From the NCBI GenBank assembly GCA_037447655.1, contig JBBHKE010001727.1, forward strand, positions 16,792-80,791: DNA of 64,000 bases, read 5' to 3'. A program made the position numbers and the translations under genes. This DNA comes from Zygnema cylindricum. Lineage: Eukaryota > Streptophyta > Zygnematophyceae > Zygnematales > Zygnemataceae. Of this stretch, positions 1 through 11,800 are shown piece by piece. Every line of letters begins with the position of its first letter. Positions within the stretch are counted from its first letter, which is position 1. The notes beneath the pieces are model-generated. The model made no database searches, had not been told where the DNA came from, and was given only the letters and a program-made list of their open reading frames with translations.

Positions 1-1480
1 AAAAAAAAAAAACCACGATTTTATTTGAAAACATCCCCAGATTCCCTACAAAAGTTTATTTTAGCACCAAAAAAAAAAAATAGAACAAGACTTACCTATG
101 GTAGGTGTTTGTAATCCTCCATTCTTTTTCTGCAAAATATCAAAAATAACGTTCCATTAGGACGTTTTTTGGCTTAAAAACTCAAATAACAGCGAACCTC
201 TTGGCTCGACTAGAGGTCAAGCTAGAAAGAAGGAAAGAATGAAAGAATGAAAGAAGAAAGAAAGGAAGGAAGGAAGGAAATAAAAAAGGGAAAAGAAAGA
301 AAGAAGGAAAGTAAGAAGGAAAGAAGGAAAGAATGAAAGGAAGAAAGAAAGAAAGAAAGAAAAAGAAAAAAAAGGGGACGAGAAACACTATTTTTTATGC
401 TTTTGAGCTTCTTCCGTATTGCCTGAGTGGCAGAATACATACAGGTTATTTGTAAAGGGGAAATAAAAAGTTGTTTTAAAACAAGTGAAAGCTATTAAAT
501 TGAAGAATTTTATAAAAGTTCTAAGATGTTTTTTTAGGTCTCCCGAGAAAAAAAAAAGATTTTAAAATTATTGAAGTTATCAAATTGCAAGGCAAGTACA
601 CATATTTTTAAGGTCTTCCGAACAAAAAAAAAAAAAACACATTCAAAAATAAATGAAAATCATTAAACTGCAAGGATTGAATAAATAAAATTGCAAGTTC
701 TTACATTTATATTAGGGCTTTCGGACGCTTTTCCTTTTGGTGTTAACATAAGTCCATGTTTCTGAAACTGAAGTCCTGTCTTTTTCCGTACAGGTCTCTT
801 CCACACTAATTTGTCCTCATCCTCATCTTCGTCCCCCATATTCTCCTCCTCTTTATTCTTTTTTCTCTTTTGACCTTGACCTACAATTGCTTCTCCTTCT
901 TCTTCTCCTTTTGTCGTTTCTTCTATTGTCTTTTTTTCTTTTGTCATTTCTTCTTTTGTCGTTTCTTCTTTTGCCGAATTTTCTTTTGCCTTTTTTTCTC
1001 TGTTTGTTTCTTCTTTTGTCGTTTCTTTCACAGGAGAGTTGCTACCTTGTGTCCCTAAATTTTCTTCCCTCTCCTTGTTTTGATCATTTTCTTCTTCATC
1101 TTTAAGTGAAGTTTCTTCCTCCGGTCCCATTGGGAGGGGTTTTTCTTTATCCACATTATTTTTTTCTTTCGACGTTAATACCTGTTGAAAATCACCATTC
1201 CAATCAAAAATTCCGCAAAAAATTTCACTAAAATTCCATAAAAATTTCACAAAAATTTCGCAAAAATTTCACAAAATTAAAAAAGTCACAAAAATTTAGC
1301 AGTTGGAAAATAATAAAAAACAAATTAAGTATTATCACTACAAATCCAGTAATTAAATAATACTTGAACTATTGTCCGAGACGAAAATAAAAAGAGACAA
1401 AAATTAGAAGCTTAGTATTTACAAAATCTAAAAAAAGTTGTGGTAAATCAAACGGGAATTACCTTCTTTCTAGCGCCCAT
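1..1480 (-). CDS. Lys/Glu-rich nuclear-type protein, 5' exons (partial gene)
   Basis: Split gene read on the minus strand, leaving the window at its left end. Exon 1 is 1480-1463 (MGARKK, start context ACCATGG), ending at a GTAATT donor. Exon 2 is 1181-705 (159 codons, preceded by a CAACAG acceptor, ended by a GTAAGA donor). Exon 3 is 129-96 (34 nt, TTTTCTGCAG acceptor, GTAAGT donor). All phases agree (0, 0, then 1). A further exon may start at 45 after TTTTGTAG and keep the frame. Exon 2 is dominated by repeats of the type KEETTKEE and an acidic run GDEDEDEDK, followed by a basic stretch KRPVRKKTGLQFQKHG that resembles a nuclear localisation signal. I do not recognise the family. The charged composition suggests a nuclear or chromatin protein, but this is inference. 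Exon 2's 3' edge is repeated downstream (see the 465-735 array). Confidence 0.6.
220..375. repeat. GAAA/GGAA-rich purine tract
   Basis: Simple sequence made of GAAAGAAGGAAG-type units inside an intron of the Lys/Glu-rich gene. The open frames here (Phe/Leu/Ser-rich) are simple-sequence translations and not genes. Confidence 0.85.
465..735. repeat. degenerate tandem array seeded on an exon 3' edge
   Basis: Three related units of roughly 80-95 bp. On the plus strand each contains a variant of attaaatTGcAag...caagttct...tttttaggtcttccgag. They lie at about 465-552, 553-640 and 648-735. The right-hand unit contains the real 3' end and donor of exon 2 of the Lys/Glu-rich gene. The other two lie in the following intron and have lost the donor. 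Confidence 0.5.
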
Positions 1481-2070
1481 GGTTTTCTGAGTAAGAAAAA
1501 AAAATGAAAAAAAAAGGGGGGGATAAAATGGTCAACGGAAAGAGATAACAGATAATTAGTAAAAACTAATGGATGAAAGGAGCAAAAAGGAAGGAAAAAC
1601 AGGCGTAAGAAAGGTAATGGATGAAAAATAAAATAGAAGTGAGGGGAAAAAGATGTAAGAAAAGAGATTTTGCGAGAGAGCGGAGAGGGAGAGGACAGGG
1701 AGAGGAGAGGGAGAGGTGGGTGAGGGAGAGAGCCTGGCAAAGGCGTAGGGGAACGGGAGCAAAAGTGAACTGTCACGTCACGTTTGGACAGAGCCGTTAA
1801 GAAATGGCAAAATTGAATCGCAAGGCGCCAAAGCTGGCTTATATTTGAAAGCGGAATGACATAATTTATAGAATCGGTACATTGATATTGCTATTCACCT
1901 ATTTATTGTCTCGAAACAAGGTACTTTTTCTGATTTGATTAGCTTCAAAATGCTTCGGGATTTTCAAATGCTTCGGGATTTTGTTTTTTTTTTCAAATGT
2001 TTTTAGGTTTGTAACTTTGTATTTGTAGTTTGTACGGCCAGGGTTAAATTTCAAAACAGAGGAAAGATGC

Positions 2071-2281
2071 TACACCTTGTATCGCTATTAGTGTTAGCAC
2101 ACATAAAACATCTTTTCTCCGTACACACTTGTCCTATTTTCAGATGGATAAAGGCAATCGGAAGGTGAGAATCTTTCCTTTCAATCTCAGCCGTCAGATC
2201 CATAATTTTACAAGTGTGCACGGAGAAAAGATCTTAAAAAGTGGCGGAAAAACATCGACTCTAATAGCGATACACGGTGTA
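2071..2281. mobile_element. TA-MITE (Stowaway-like), 211 bp
   Basis: Ends are TACACCTTGTATCGCTATTAG and the complementary CTAATAGCGATACACGGTGTA, so TA is the probable target duplication. An inner inverted repeat (CATCTTTTCTCCGTACAC / GTGTGCACGGAGAAAAGATC) gives a long hairpin potential. At least seven further copies occur in the window. The open frame running through it at 2129-2743 is not a gene. Confidence 0.8.
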
Positions 2282-3868
2282 CTGGCGCTAACATTACTGG
2301 TTGTTACAGTTTCCTGTAAGAATACAATGACCACTGTGCCGGTAACGACAATTGCACGGCTCGACTACATAGTTCCCCCTGTCCGTATTAGACACGACGT
2401 ACAGCACTGGCCAGAATTTCCTCATAATCGTACATGGAACTGTTCAAATTTCAGCAGTTCTATGTTTGATTACTCCAATTTCTTGCCAGCAATGACAGTT
2501 TCAGCGTTCGTATTCGTACTGTACTGCTGGCTGCACTGTACGGAATGTCCCAAAATCAGCCGTACATGTAAAGATGTACCTTCTTGTACAGCAGCACTTG
2601 TGGGAACAGTTGACAGTTGGTTGACAGTTGGTTTAAAAAAAAATTGGTTGACAATTTCAACTGGGCAATTGATTATAACGTTTAAAGAAGATCCAAACAT
2701 TAAACGCATTGAGGGAAAAAACGTTAGTTCACGACACTTTTGATCTAGGCACCATGTTGCAACACGGAAAGTTGAAAAAACCCGCTGACGTCATGAACCA
2801 CCAAAGGTTCGTGGACCAGAGTCGCTTACGACCACTCAATTTCTTGGGTTAAGCTCATTTTTTGTTAAATGCAAAAAAGTGTTGACCCGAATTGTCGTAC
2901 ATGCCGTACAAGCAAGAAAAGATGTGACGTGTACTCTGACATCGACAGAAACGCAATCCAAGGAGCCGATTACGGATCTCCGCAACAGAATCTGGAACAG
3001 AGATCACTATATAACTTTTTAGGGTCAAAGTTTTTAGACAAATACCGTACACCTTTGTGAACGCTAAAGTTGAGTTTGATGAGAACGTGGATCACCAATG
3101 GTCCTTGACACCACAAATAAATGTGGACTAATTTTGCTCGGTGTTTAAAACTAACAAGAATATAATAGAATATAAAGAAATTTGTGTGTTTCCTTTTCAA
3201 GAGGTGTGCTATTTAAATTGCTTGTGAAGATGAGTATAAAATAAAAAGCTGCAAACTTACAGAAAATTAAGGATCAGAAAGGAAAGGATATACAGTGAAA
3301 ATGCAAAAAAAAACAATCGTACCACTTCCCTTAAAAGGATGGCGAAAACCTCATGCCTCAAAAGAATTGTACAAACATACTATCGAATATCATCCAAACC
3401 TCCTTTTAAAAGTAAAAATAAAAAAAAGGCACAGAAGTAAAAAACAAAATTGATACAACCATGAACCATTGGAAAACAATGGATCCTCCCCTCTCCCTCT
3501 CCCTCAAACGATTACAAAAGCCGTTATAACACTATAAAGCTCACTTAACCTATGCAGATTCCTACTACCCTATTGCTTCTTTACAACATGACAGAAATGT
3601 AACAGATTTCACTAACCACGTCTTAGACAAAAAAACACAACCAGGTTTTACTGATTGAGCACTAAAAAAATGCCTTTTTTTCACTTTTGTTCTTCTTTTT
3701 CCACCTTCGTTTTACTTTTTCCACCTTCGTTTCGCTTTTTTCACCTTTTTTTCGCCTTTTTCTTTCTTCATTTTCATGAACTCATATGATTTCCAATCGC
3801 ACGTTTTAGTAAAGCGTAACATTAAAAAAATTGTCAGTGGAGAATGTTAAAGAGTGTAAAGATTGCTC

Positions 3869-5794
3869 TCATGTCGATGTACAAGTTGCCTTGAAAGCTC
3901 TTCTTATCTTTTTCACAAACAACGAAAAGTTGTTGCTCTCATTGACTTCATCCAGAAATTCGCTCAATTGCGGTAGTTGTGGAGAACATTCCTTTACTGC
4001 ATTAAACAAAAAGATTAAGAAGAGGTTAACACAATTAAGAAAAGGTTTAAACACGACTTTGAAAAGGTATAAACACGACAAAAAAAAGGTTTAAACAGAA
4101 CTTTTTACACTAATTATTTTTTTTTGTCAAAATGTACCTGGTAAATATTCCTTAAGTATAACCAAGGAGGTCATTAAAAAAAGGTAATAAACACGACTAA
4201 AAAAAGGTTACCCTGTGAGAATATGCAACGGTGCATTTTTACATATATACCATTCACATGCAAATCTGGTGTACTCATTGTAACCTTTGCAGATTTCTTA
4301 ACAAGCTTATTTGCAAACTTACAGTGCCAATCTTAACAACCTTTATCCACACGAAATGTAGTTTACATAGACTAAACAAAATGTTTGGTACAACATTGTT
4401 TACGAACTTTTCGTATGAAATATTACGTCTTGATTTAGACTTAAAATCCCTTAAATTTGTGTGTCCACACTGACTTTGGTGACATAAATATTTTGCTCTA
4501 TAACCTGCAAGTCAATTAGAAAAAACAATGTTCTAGAAGCTACCGAAAACAAGAATTGAGCCCGCTTTTGCATTGTTAAAATCGTATCCTTTGTTGAATG
4601 AACTCAAAAATTAGAATAAAAAGGAATAGGTCATAAAACTTACCCATATAGACATCGGTGACATGTAAAACCACAACGAATTCCCTCGAATGCTCGAGTG
4701 GATCGATATTATCAAAAACCATCTTAATATGATCTGCTGTAAAGTCAAAGAGCAATAAAAAGGTACACGGGGAAATTGAACAAAAAATAGTAAGGTCTCA
4801 GCAAAAAACAATAAAATGTATCCAAAAATCATCGCTGCGTACCAAAAAAATAAAACCTTACTTGTTCCAAACATACAATCAAAAGTCGATTGAGTAACAC
4901 ACCAACACCTTTTCAGAAACAAAAATGAAAACGCACCTTTTAGCAGATAAATTAAGCATATAAAAGAAACAATTTCCATTTCTTAAATTTCAAATTCCAA
5001 ACAGTTAAAAAAGTGTATAGATAAGAATGAATATAAATTATTTCCACTTACCCATTTCATTCTCAAATTTAAGCCCGAGGTACGTCCTATATTTCTCCAA
5101 TACGGCTAAAATTGCATCTGCCTTTCGCTGTTTTACTGTCTCTTCATCATCCAGCTCTGTAAATTTCAAAAAAAAAAGTAAACTAAATAAAAAACGGGGT
5201 TAAGTCACAGTTCTAATTTTGAAACAAAATCAAAAACATGAATAAATCGAATATGTCAAGGATAAGCGTATTTGTTGATTCAAAAGAAAAATAACATGCT
5301 TGGGTCACTAAAACGAGATACTCATGCCACCAAAATGGAGGATCTTATAAAGTGTACGACAAAACATACACATTAAACTGCAAAATGTAAAAAAATGAAA
5401 TTAGAGGTAGGGAGGGAGGGAGGGCGGTGAAGAGGGAGAGAAAGAGAGCGAGAGAAAGAGTCCAATTCATGCAATGTAACCAACAAACATTCCTAAAAAA
5501 GAAGGTGTTCCTTTTTCAAACCCACCTATTGCCTCGGACTCGTTTTGTGAAGTTAACCTCTCAACTTCGTCTCGAAGCTTTTGTAACTTTGGAGGCCAGG
5601 TTTGTTCTGTTATTTGGAGTTCAGCTATTTTCTTTTCCAAAGCGTCCAATTCCAATCTCTGTTTTTCCAATACTGAATGCTTGCCCAAAAATAATAAAAA
5701 CAAAAGAAAAAATCAATCAAAGATCAACTGTTATGGACACATAAATTCATTGCTTATAGATACATTTGGCTTAGATGTTGCTTACATATAGGGT

Positions 5795-5828
<34 letters not shown>

Positions 5829-5894
5829 CGGGTGTGTGTGTGTGTGTGTGTTGGTGGCAAGTGTGTGGTGGTGTGGTGTGTGGTGTGGTGGTGG

Positions 5895-5927
<33 letters not shown>

Positions 5928-6735
5928 GTGGAAGGAAAGAGAAAGGAGAAAGGATATAAGGAATAAAGAAGGAATGTTAGGAAACATGGAACGGAAATGG
6001 ATGAAGGAAAGGCGTGAGATATGCTCAGTGTTCGGTGCTTTTTGTTTTTTGTTTGTTTGTTTGTTTGTATGTTTATATGTTTATATGTTAATATGTTTAA
6101 AGTTTGAAGTCGTTATAAACTGTTTCTCTGTTGTTTTTCTAAATAACGGTCGGGCAGCAAACGACGGTTGTTGAGATATCTATACTACCCAGCAAGGGTC
6201 TTTTTAAGGTTTTTAAGACCTTTTATTGTGGAAAACAAAAAGCTTGTGTTGTCGAATACGAACCCACAGTGTAGATCGAACACATGAAATAGGGTACTGG
6301 GAGAAAAACTACGAACTATCATGAAATGTAAATGACAAGTTCTAAGATCTCAAATTCAAAAACCCTAGAAGAGTTGGAGCAAAAATTCCGTAAGAAACCT
6401 TAAAATAAGGTTTTGAAGGGTTTTTGGGGTTTATTTACAGAAAAGACTCACATTGCTCCAATTCGACTGCACCTAAACAGTTACAATCCCTGAACAACCC
6501 TAAAAACTGCAAAAAACCCTAAAAATCCCCAAAAAAACACTCACACTGCTCCAATTCGACTGTCACAGCTCCGTAAGTGTCCCCATCTGCTCTCAAATCC
6601 TTCGATTTTTCTGCAAAAAAACATTTTTTCATAAGATATCCTTTCTACTTTTTCAGATTTTATTACTTTCCATATAATTACAGAATAGGATGACGACATT
6701 GTCCTACCATGCAGATAAAATTTTCGTTGCCCTTG

Positions 6736-6771
<36 letters not shown>

Positions 6772-7054
6772 TTTTCTTTGCTTGTTACTTTGGCTTTTTT
6801 TGGCCTTTGTAATTAATGTGATTCGTTACCCAATAGAAAAAATATAAGACGGAGGTGGACCAAGGGAGGGAGAGACGAAGAGAAAGGACATAAAAGATAA
6901 ATTCAGGAGAGAAACAACAAAAAACACTTAACAGAGAAGAGAGACAGAGACAGAGAGGGGGGGAGAGAGAGAGTGTGAGAGAGAGAGAGAAAGAGAGGGA
7001 GAGGGAGAGGAGAGGAGAGAGGGGGAGAGGGGAGAGAGAGGGAGAGAGGAGGAG

Positions 7055-7108
<54 letters not shown>

Positions 7109-7277
7109 AAAAAAAAGTCTAGAGATGAAACAAACCTTCTGCTTCCTTAACAAATGCCACATGGCGATCCTTCAATGCTAGTACGGCATTCTCCTGTACC
7201 TTCACCCAGGAGTCAAACCCCACACGTGCCTTTTCCAGCTGGCGTTCCAGATCCTCAGGCTTTATAAAGGAGGCCAT
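3869..7277 (-). CDS. SPC25: kinetochore protein Spc25 (NDC80 complex)
   Basis: Spc25 is a subunit of the NDC80 complex that ties kinetochores to spindle microtubules, pairing with Spc24 through coiled coil and C-terminal RWD domains. Six exons on the minus strand join in frame to 226 residues, close to the animal length: 7277-7136, 6610-6545, 5672-5526, 5156-5052, 4736-4644 and 3996-3869. Every intron is phase 1, with donors GTTTGT, GTGAGT, GTGGGT, GTAAGT, GTAAGT and all acceptors AG. Residues 1-119 are heptad-rich coiled coil (LEKQRLELDALEKKIAELQ). The C-terminal domain has the family signatures YRTYLGLKFENEM, IKMVFDNIDPLEHSREF and KECSPQLPQLSEFLDEVN, ending FVKKIRRAFK. The start at 7277 is chosen because its context is TCCATGGCC and exon 1 has no upstream in-frame alternative with coiled-coil character. 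The 5' side is a CT/GA-rich leader. The gene has no obvious lesion. Confidence 0.92.
4004..4212. repeat. about 20-bp tandem repeats in SPC25 intron 5
   Basis: Six or so units of the form aaaaaGGTttaaacacgac(t) immediately upstream (gene sense) of the exon 6 acceptor, with a gap in the middle. On the gene strand they form the polypyrimidine region feeding the acceptor. Confidence 0.6.
5793..5930. repeat. poly-G, (GT)n and (TA)n simple repeats
   Basis: About 35 consecutive G, then GTGTGT and GTGGT units, then ATATAT, in intron 2 of SPC25. The length of the G run is unlikely to be exact in the assembly. Confidence 0.9.
6443..6472 (-). other. duplicate of SPC25 exon 2 3' end: candidate 21-nt microexon
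   Basis: In intron 2 of SPC25 the segment GTGCAGTCGAATTGGAGCAA T repeats the last part of exon 2 (CAGTCGAATTGGAGCAGT). It is preceded by CTGTTTAG (acceptor-like) and followed by GTGAGTCTTTT, matching the true donor GTGAGTGTTTT. The piece between the sites is 21 nt. Joined in the same phase 1 it would add CAVELEQ and keep the frame. Whether it is ever spliced in is unknown. Confidence 0.5.
6738..6769. repeat. poly-T tract in SPC25 intron 1
   Basis: Over 30 T residues, no recognisable element body beside it. Confidence 0.85.
6945..7106. repeat. (GA)n tract in SPC25 intron 1
   Basis: GA and GGGA repeats ending about 30 bp from the exon 1 donor at 7135. They create long Arg/Glu or Ser/Leu open frames that are not genes. 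Confidence 0.9.
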
Positions 7278-7377
7278 GGAGCCCTGGATGACGTCGTCTC
7301 GACAAAGCGACAGAGGAGGAGGAGAGGATAAAACTAACATAGAGGAAGGGTAAAGGAAGGGTGAGTGAGAAATGAGG

Positions 7378-7436
<59 letters not shown>
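7378..7436. promoter_or_regulatory. (GA/CT)n tract upstream of SPC25 start
   Basis: Uninterrupted GA dinucleotides about 100-160 bp upstream of the SPC25 ATG at 7277. On the gene strand this is a CT-rich 5' leader or core-promoter element. GA/CT repeats next to starts are known binding sites for plant GAGA-type factors; the regulatory role here is inference. Confidence 0.4.
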
Positions 7437-7438
<2 letters not shown>

Positions 7439-8490
7439 AACTCAAATTTGAAAGTGGGAGGCAAGCAAGCGCGGTTTGAACTGTAAAGTTTAAACGTGGA
7501 ATGCTTTGAATCTACCGTACCGTACGGTATGATTGAATATCGATCGTACGATACGATTTTCCTTTCGTGACGATGTCCAGTTCGCACGAAATAAATTACG
7601 TGCGAAATTTACGTCCACGAAATACATTACGTGCGAAGTTTAGCTGCGGACAAAATAGTGAAAATAGTAGTTTCAAAATACATTGCGTTGTCACAGCATA
7701 AAATACATTACGTGCGCTGTCAGGTAAAAGGTGAAAAAAAAATCATTACTAAGGGCTATTCTCAGTTGCGGAGTTTGAGAATGTTTTTGTAACGTTGTAA
7801 ATTCTGTAATGTTTGCAAAGCAAATCATATCAGAATCTAATCCAAAACTTTTTATTATTTTTGAGGTTGTTTTTGTTCACAATTTTCTCAGATTACATTA
7901 GACAATGTAATATATTTCAACAACCTGGAGCACTCTTCGTTTTCTGCCTATTACTTTTTTCAAATTTTCTTTGCTTATTTTTTAGTTCTATTTATTTTTG
8001 CTTCGACGAAATGTGGTACCATGTTGTTCGATACGGTTTAGGAAGTGGCGGCTAAGCAGTAAAAGTAGGGCTTTACAAATTTGAGTCACTTTTTAATACA
8101 TTTTTTTTACTGGTTTCGATTGGTTGTTTCCCTATAAAAAATACGATGATAAGTTTTACGAAAAAAAGAGCTTCGAGGGCATCAGACTGCCTCGCTGCAT
8201 AATCTATATTGAAATAACCGAAAATAAATAAACTAATAAAAAAAAACATACATTTTACATCACATAAATCGATAAACGGTATCGTAGATGTTGTCTTGAA
8301 ACAAGTCCAGGAAACCACGACCACATCTTGAAAGCGGCATAACTATTATGCTTATTAGAAACCCTAACTACAAAATGTGGCAATTGACTCGCCTTGTAGA
8401 AAAATAAAAATAGCTCCGAGAAAAAGAATTGAGCCCTTGACCAATTAGCCTTCCATCATCAAACTTTTCAGCTCTACAAACATAAACCAA

Positions 8491-8645
8491 ACCAATCTAA
8501 ACCACTTTAAACCAATTTAAACCACTTTGAACCAATTTAAACCACTTTAAACCAGTTTAAACCACTTTAAACCAGTTCAAACCAATCTAAACCAATTTAA
8601 ACCACTTTAAACCAGTTTAACCCACTTTAAACCAATTTAAACATA
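8491..8645. repeat. 12-bp minisatellite (TTTAAACCACTT / TTTAAACCAATT)
   Basis: About 12 units alternating AAACCACTTT and AAACCAATTT, clearly tandem, in the 3' flank of the 174-residue protein gene. Confidence 0.85.
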
Positions 8646-8858
8646 AGCCAATTTTCATATTTCATCGTATCCAGTATCAAAATTTTGAAGGACATGCCAG
8701 AATGGCTCCGAAACTAATTTGTTAAAAAAAATAAAAAAATCTCCAAAAGCATTGAAAAACATACTTGATGTACAAAATTGCGAATCTCCTTCTACTTGAT
8801 CTACTCTCCTGACCTAAAAATAAAGCCGAGAAAAAAAAAAAAAAAACTCTGGTTTCAA

Positions 8859-11800
8859 TCAAACTCGTGACTCAGAAAATGGACTAGAAACTGAACTAGA
8901 AACTGATCTGGAAACTGCACCAGTTTTAGTATCAGTTTCAGTTTCAGTTAAACTAGTTGCTGCCTCCAATCTTCTTACACTCAAAAGTCCTCTCTCCATT
9001 ATCCTCAAAAGACTGTCGACTTGTTTTGAGAGAGAGACGAATCGACTTCGAGCTTCGACTAACATTCGATCCGCAATCGACAAAGCCGTACACATCTAAA
9101 AAAATAAAAAATAAAATAAAAAAAAGAAAAAAAAAGGGGAAAAAAGAGATAAACGGGGTTAAAAGGAGAATGTTAGTCCGGCGTTCGACAAAGCCCAGCA
9201 CATCCGAAAAAACAAAAAATCAAAGAAATGTTCATTAAAAGAAAAAAGAAAAAGAAAAATGTACAAAAGGATTGTTATTTTAGATAACTTTGGATTCTTT
9301 AGTGCATAAGATTAAAATAGAGAGTGCTTGACATTGCTCTTTTAACCTCGAGAAAAGTAAAAAATAGTAAAAAAAATGAGCAAAAAATTGAATTATAAGA
9401 ATTGACGCAAAACGGTTTCTAACCTTAAATCTTGAAACAAAAAACCTCTCTTCTTTCAGTTGAGCTTTTTCGATATTTTGATAATACCTGATATGTGAGA
9501 GTGGCCCATGAGTGTCCTGTGTCAGCCATTGTCACATTTAGTTCTGTGAAGGCCCTCTGCAAAAATAAAAAATAAGGTGTGAAAATTTAGTGCAAAAAAA
9601 AAAAAACTTTTTCGTCACAATAACACACAATTTAACACTCATTGTTGACATTTAGTTAGGTGGGTTCCTCGCATGAAAGGGCAAAAGACAATCAAGAAAA
9701 GACACTTTTTTTTGTCACTTTAAAACACAATATCACTCATGATTATGGCAGAAAAGCAGCAAAAGTTGCTCCCATAAGACAAAAAAAAATGTAAAAAATA
9801 GAAAAAATCAAGTACAGTTTTATAAAAGTACACACAGCCCATCGAAATTGGTGTTTTGGAATTCTTACTATTAAAAAGAAATCAGTATCAATAATATTTA
9901 GTGCTATTGGTGTAAAGGAATTATAGTTTTAAAGCAAAATCAGTATCAATAACACCAATTCAGTGCTATTAGGGTACAGAAATCATTACTAATAAAGCAA
10001 AATTAGTCCCAATAATACTAATTTAGAAGAGAGTGACGCGGCCGATTTTAGACCACTCTCCTGAATAATTGTTATTAACACTATTTAATGATTTTGGACC
10101 AAAAAAGCTACCTATGATCGAATTAGTTTTATTATCTTAGTGTTATTAACACTAATAGGGATGAACACTGCCCATCATTATTAGAGTCAATAACACTAAT
10201 TCAGTTGCGATTTTTTTTGTCCGAAAATCATAAAATAGTGTTAGCAACACTATTTAAGGGAGTGGACCACAATCTGCAACGTCTCCATGCACTAAATTAG
10301 TATTATATATTCCAATTTTGCATCAACACTAATAATTCCTAATAACAAGGGATAGTACTTGTTAAATGGCTTGACGCCCGAGTTTCATGAAAGGAGAGGA
10401 GTAGTTTCTTTGCAAAATAACAATAGAAAACTTTTGAAAATATGGATGAGGACACGTGTTTTGTAAGCTTCCAAAGGGAAGAAAATTTTTGAAAAAAAAA
10501 AAAAATGGTAAATTCAGAGAAAACGAAGGAGACTAAAAAAACAAAGGCAGTTTTTGCGGAAATGGCACAGTTCAGTTCCAAACCCTAAAAAAGATATGTA
10601 TATATGTATGATATATATATAATACATGTGTAAACATAAATGTAAAATACATATACATTCAGAGAAATATGTATAACATATAATATCTATAAAGTATTTT
10701 ATAAATTCAGTCAGCAAAAGTTTTGGAATTTCCCAAATGCTAGAAACACAGGATATGAAGACTCTCTTTTGGCTTATTTTAACTTAAGTTTTGCAACATT
10801 CACCATTTTATGACTAGCACACCATTTTGTTTGTGAATTAGAATCTAAATACAATTTATAATTTACATTCTGAAGCACTCAAATAAAAAAAGAAAAGGAC
10901 ATTTATTAAATTGCAATATATTTGTTCCAAAGTAATGTATGTGAAGAGATAAAAAAAAGTGAACTGGCGAAACACTAAGTATATTGGCAATAGTAATGGC
11001 AAAAAAAAAAGACTTTTTAAAGCATTCAGGTTAAAGTATCAAAATTATAAGATGCAAAAAATTACAACTACCAAAGAAAAAAAATCAAAAAACTGCAAGC
11101 CAGAAAAGAACTGAAACTTAAAAAAAACAAAAAAAAAAATTAAAAACAAAAAAAATCCAACAGCTTCCAATAAAAATTGGTCCTCGAATATTGGTTCCTA
11201 AAAAACACAAGAAATGATTGTTATTTTTTCTTTTACTTTTTTTTGAGAAACATAATCACATGGTAGAATATAAAAAATTACCTCAAAGGCTATTTGAAGA
11301 CAATGAGGACCCTGTGGAGGGACACCTGTCCAAAAGAAAAAACCAATTAAAAAAAAAAAGAAAGCAAAAAAAAACAAAGCTTCTTTCAAATGTTGCCCAA
11401 TTTGAGTTTTATGCAAACAAAACAAAAAACAAAAACAATTAGAAAAATCATTCGGTTTTAAAACAAAATAGATCTCGTTATAAAATAGGCGAGTTTTGTT
11501 TTTACAAGCATATAATATTTTAAACCGATGAATAAATTGGATCACAGGACATTACTAGGACAACACCATTTATATCCATTCAGAAAATAGGATGAATAAC
11601 AATTTTTTATGATCTATAAGCAATTTGATAAAGTAACATAATAGAGTTAATATATATATAAAGGTTTGAATAGTGGCAAAAAATTAACAAGCTTTTACCA
11701 AAATTTCTATCAATACTCATTGATAATATAAACATCAACTACTTTCTAACATTTGAAAAGCTTCAATTTACAGAAAATAAGACTGAGTTGTCCTCCATCC

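Noticed and set aside
182-440. Phe/Leu/Ser-rich open frames on the minus strand
   Set aside because: Translation of a GAAA/GGAA simple repeat, no stop pressure, no family signature.
2129-2743. 204-residue plus-strand frame
   Set aside because: Starts inside a TA-MITE; residues from the element's inverted repeat; no domain or splice evidence.
6785-7181. Ser/Leu and Arg/Glu repeat frames near SPC25
   Set aside because: Products of the (GA)n tract in intron 1 and the leader.
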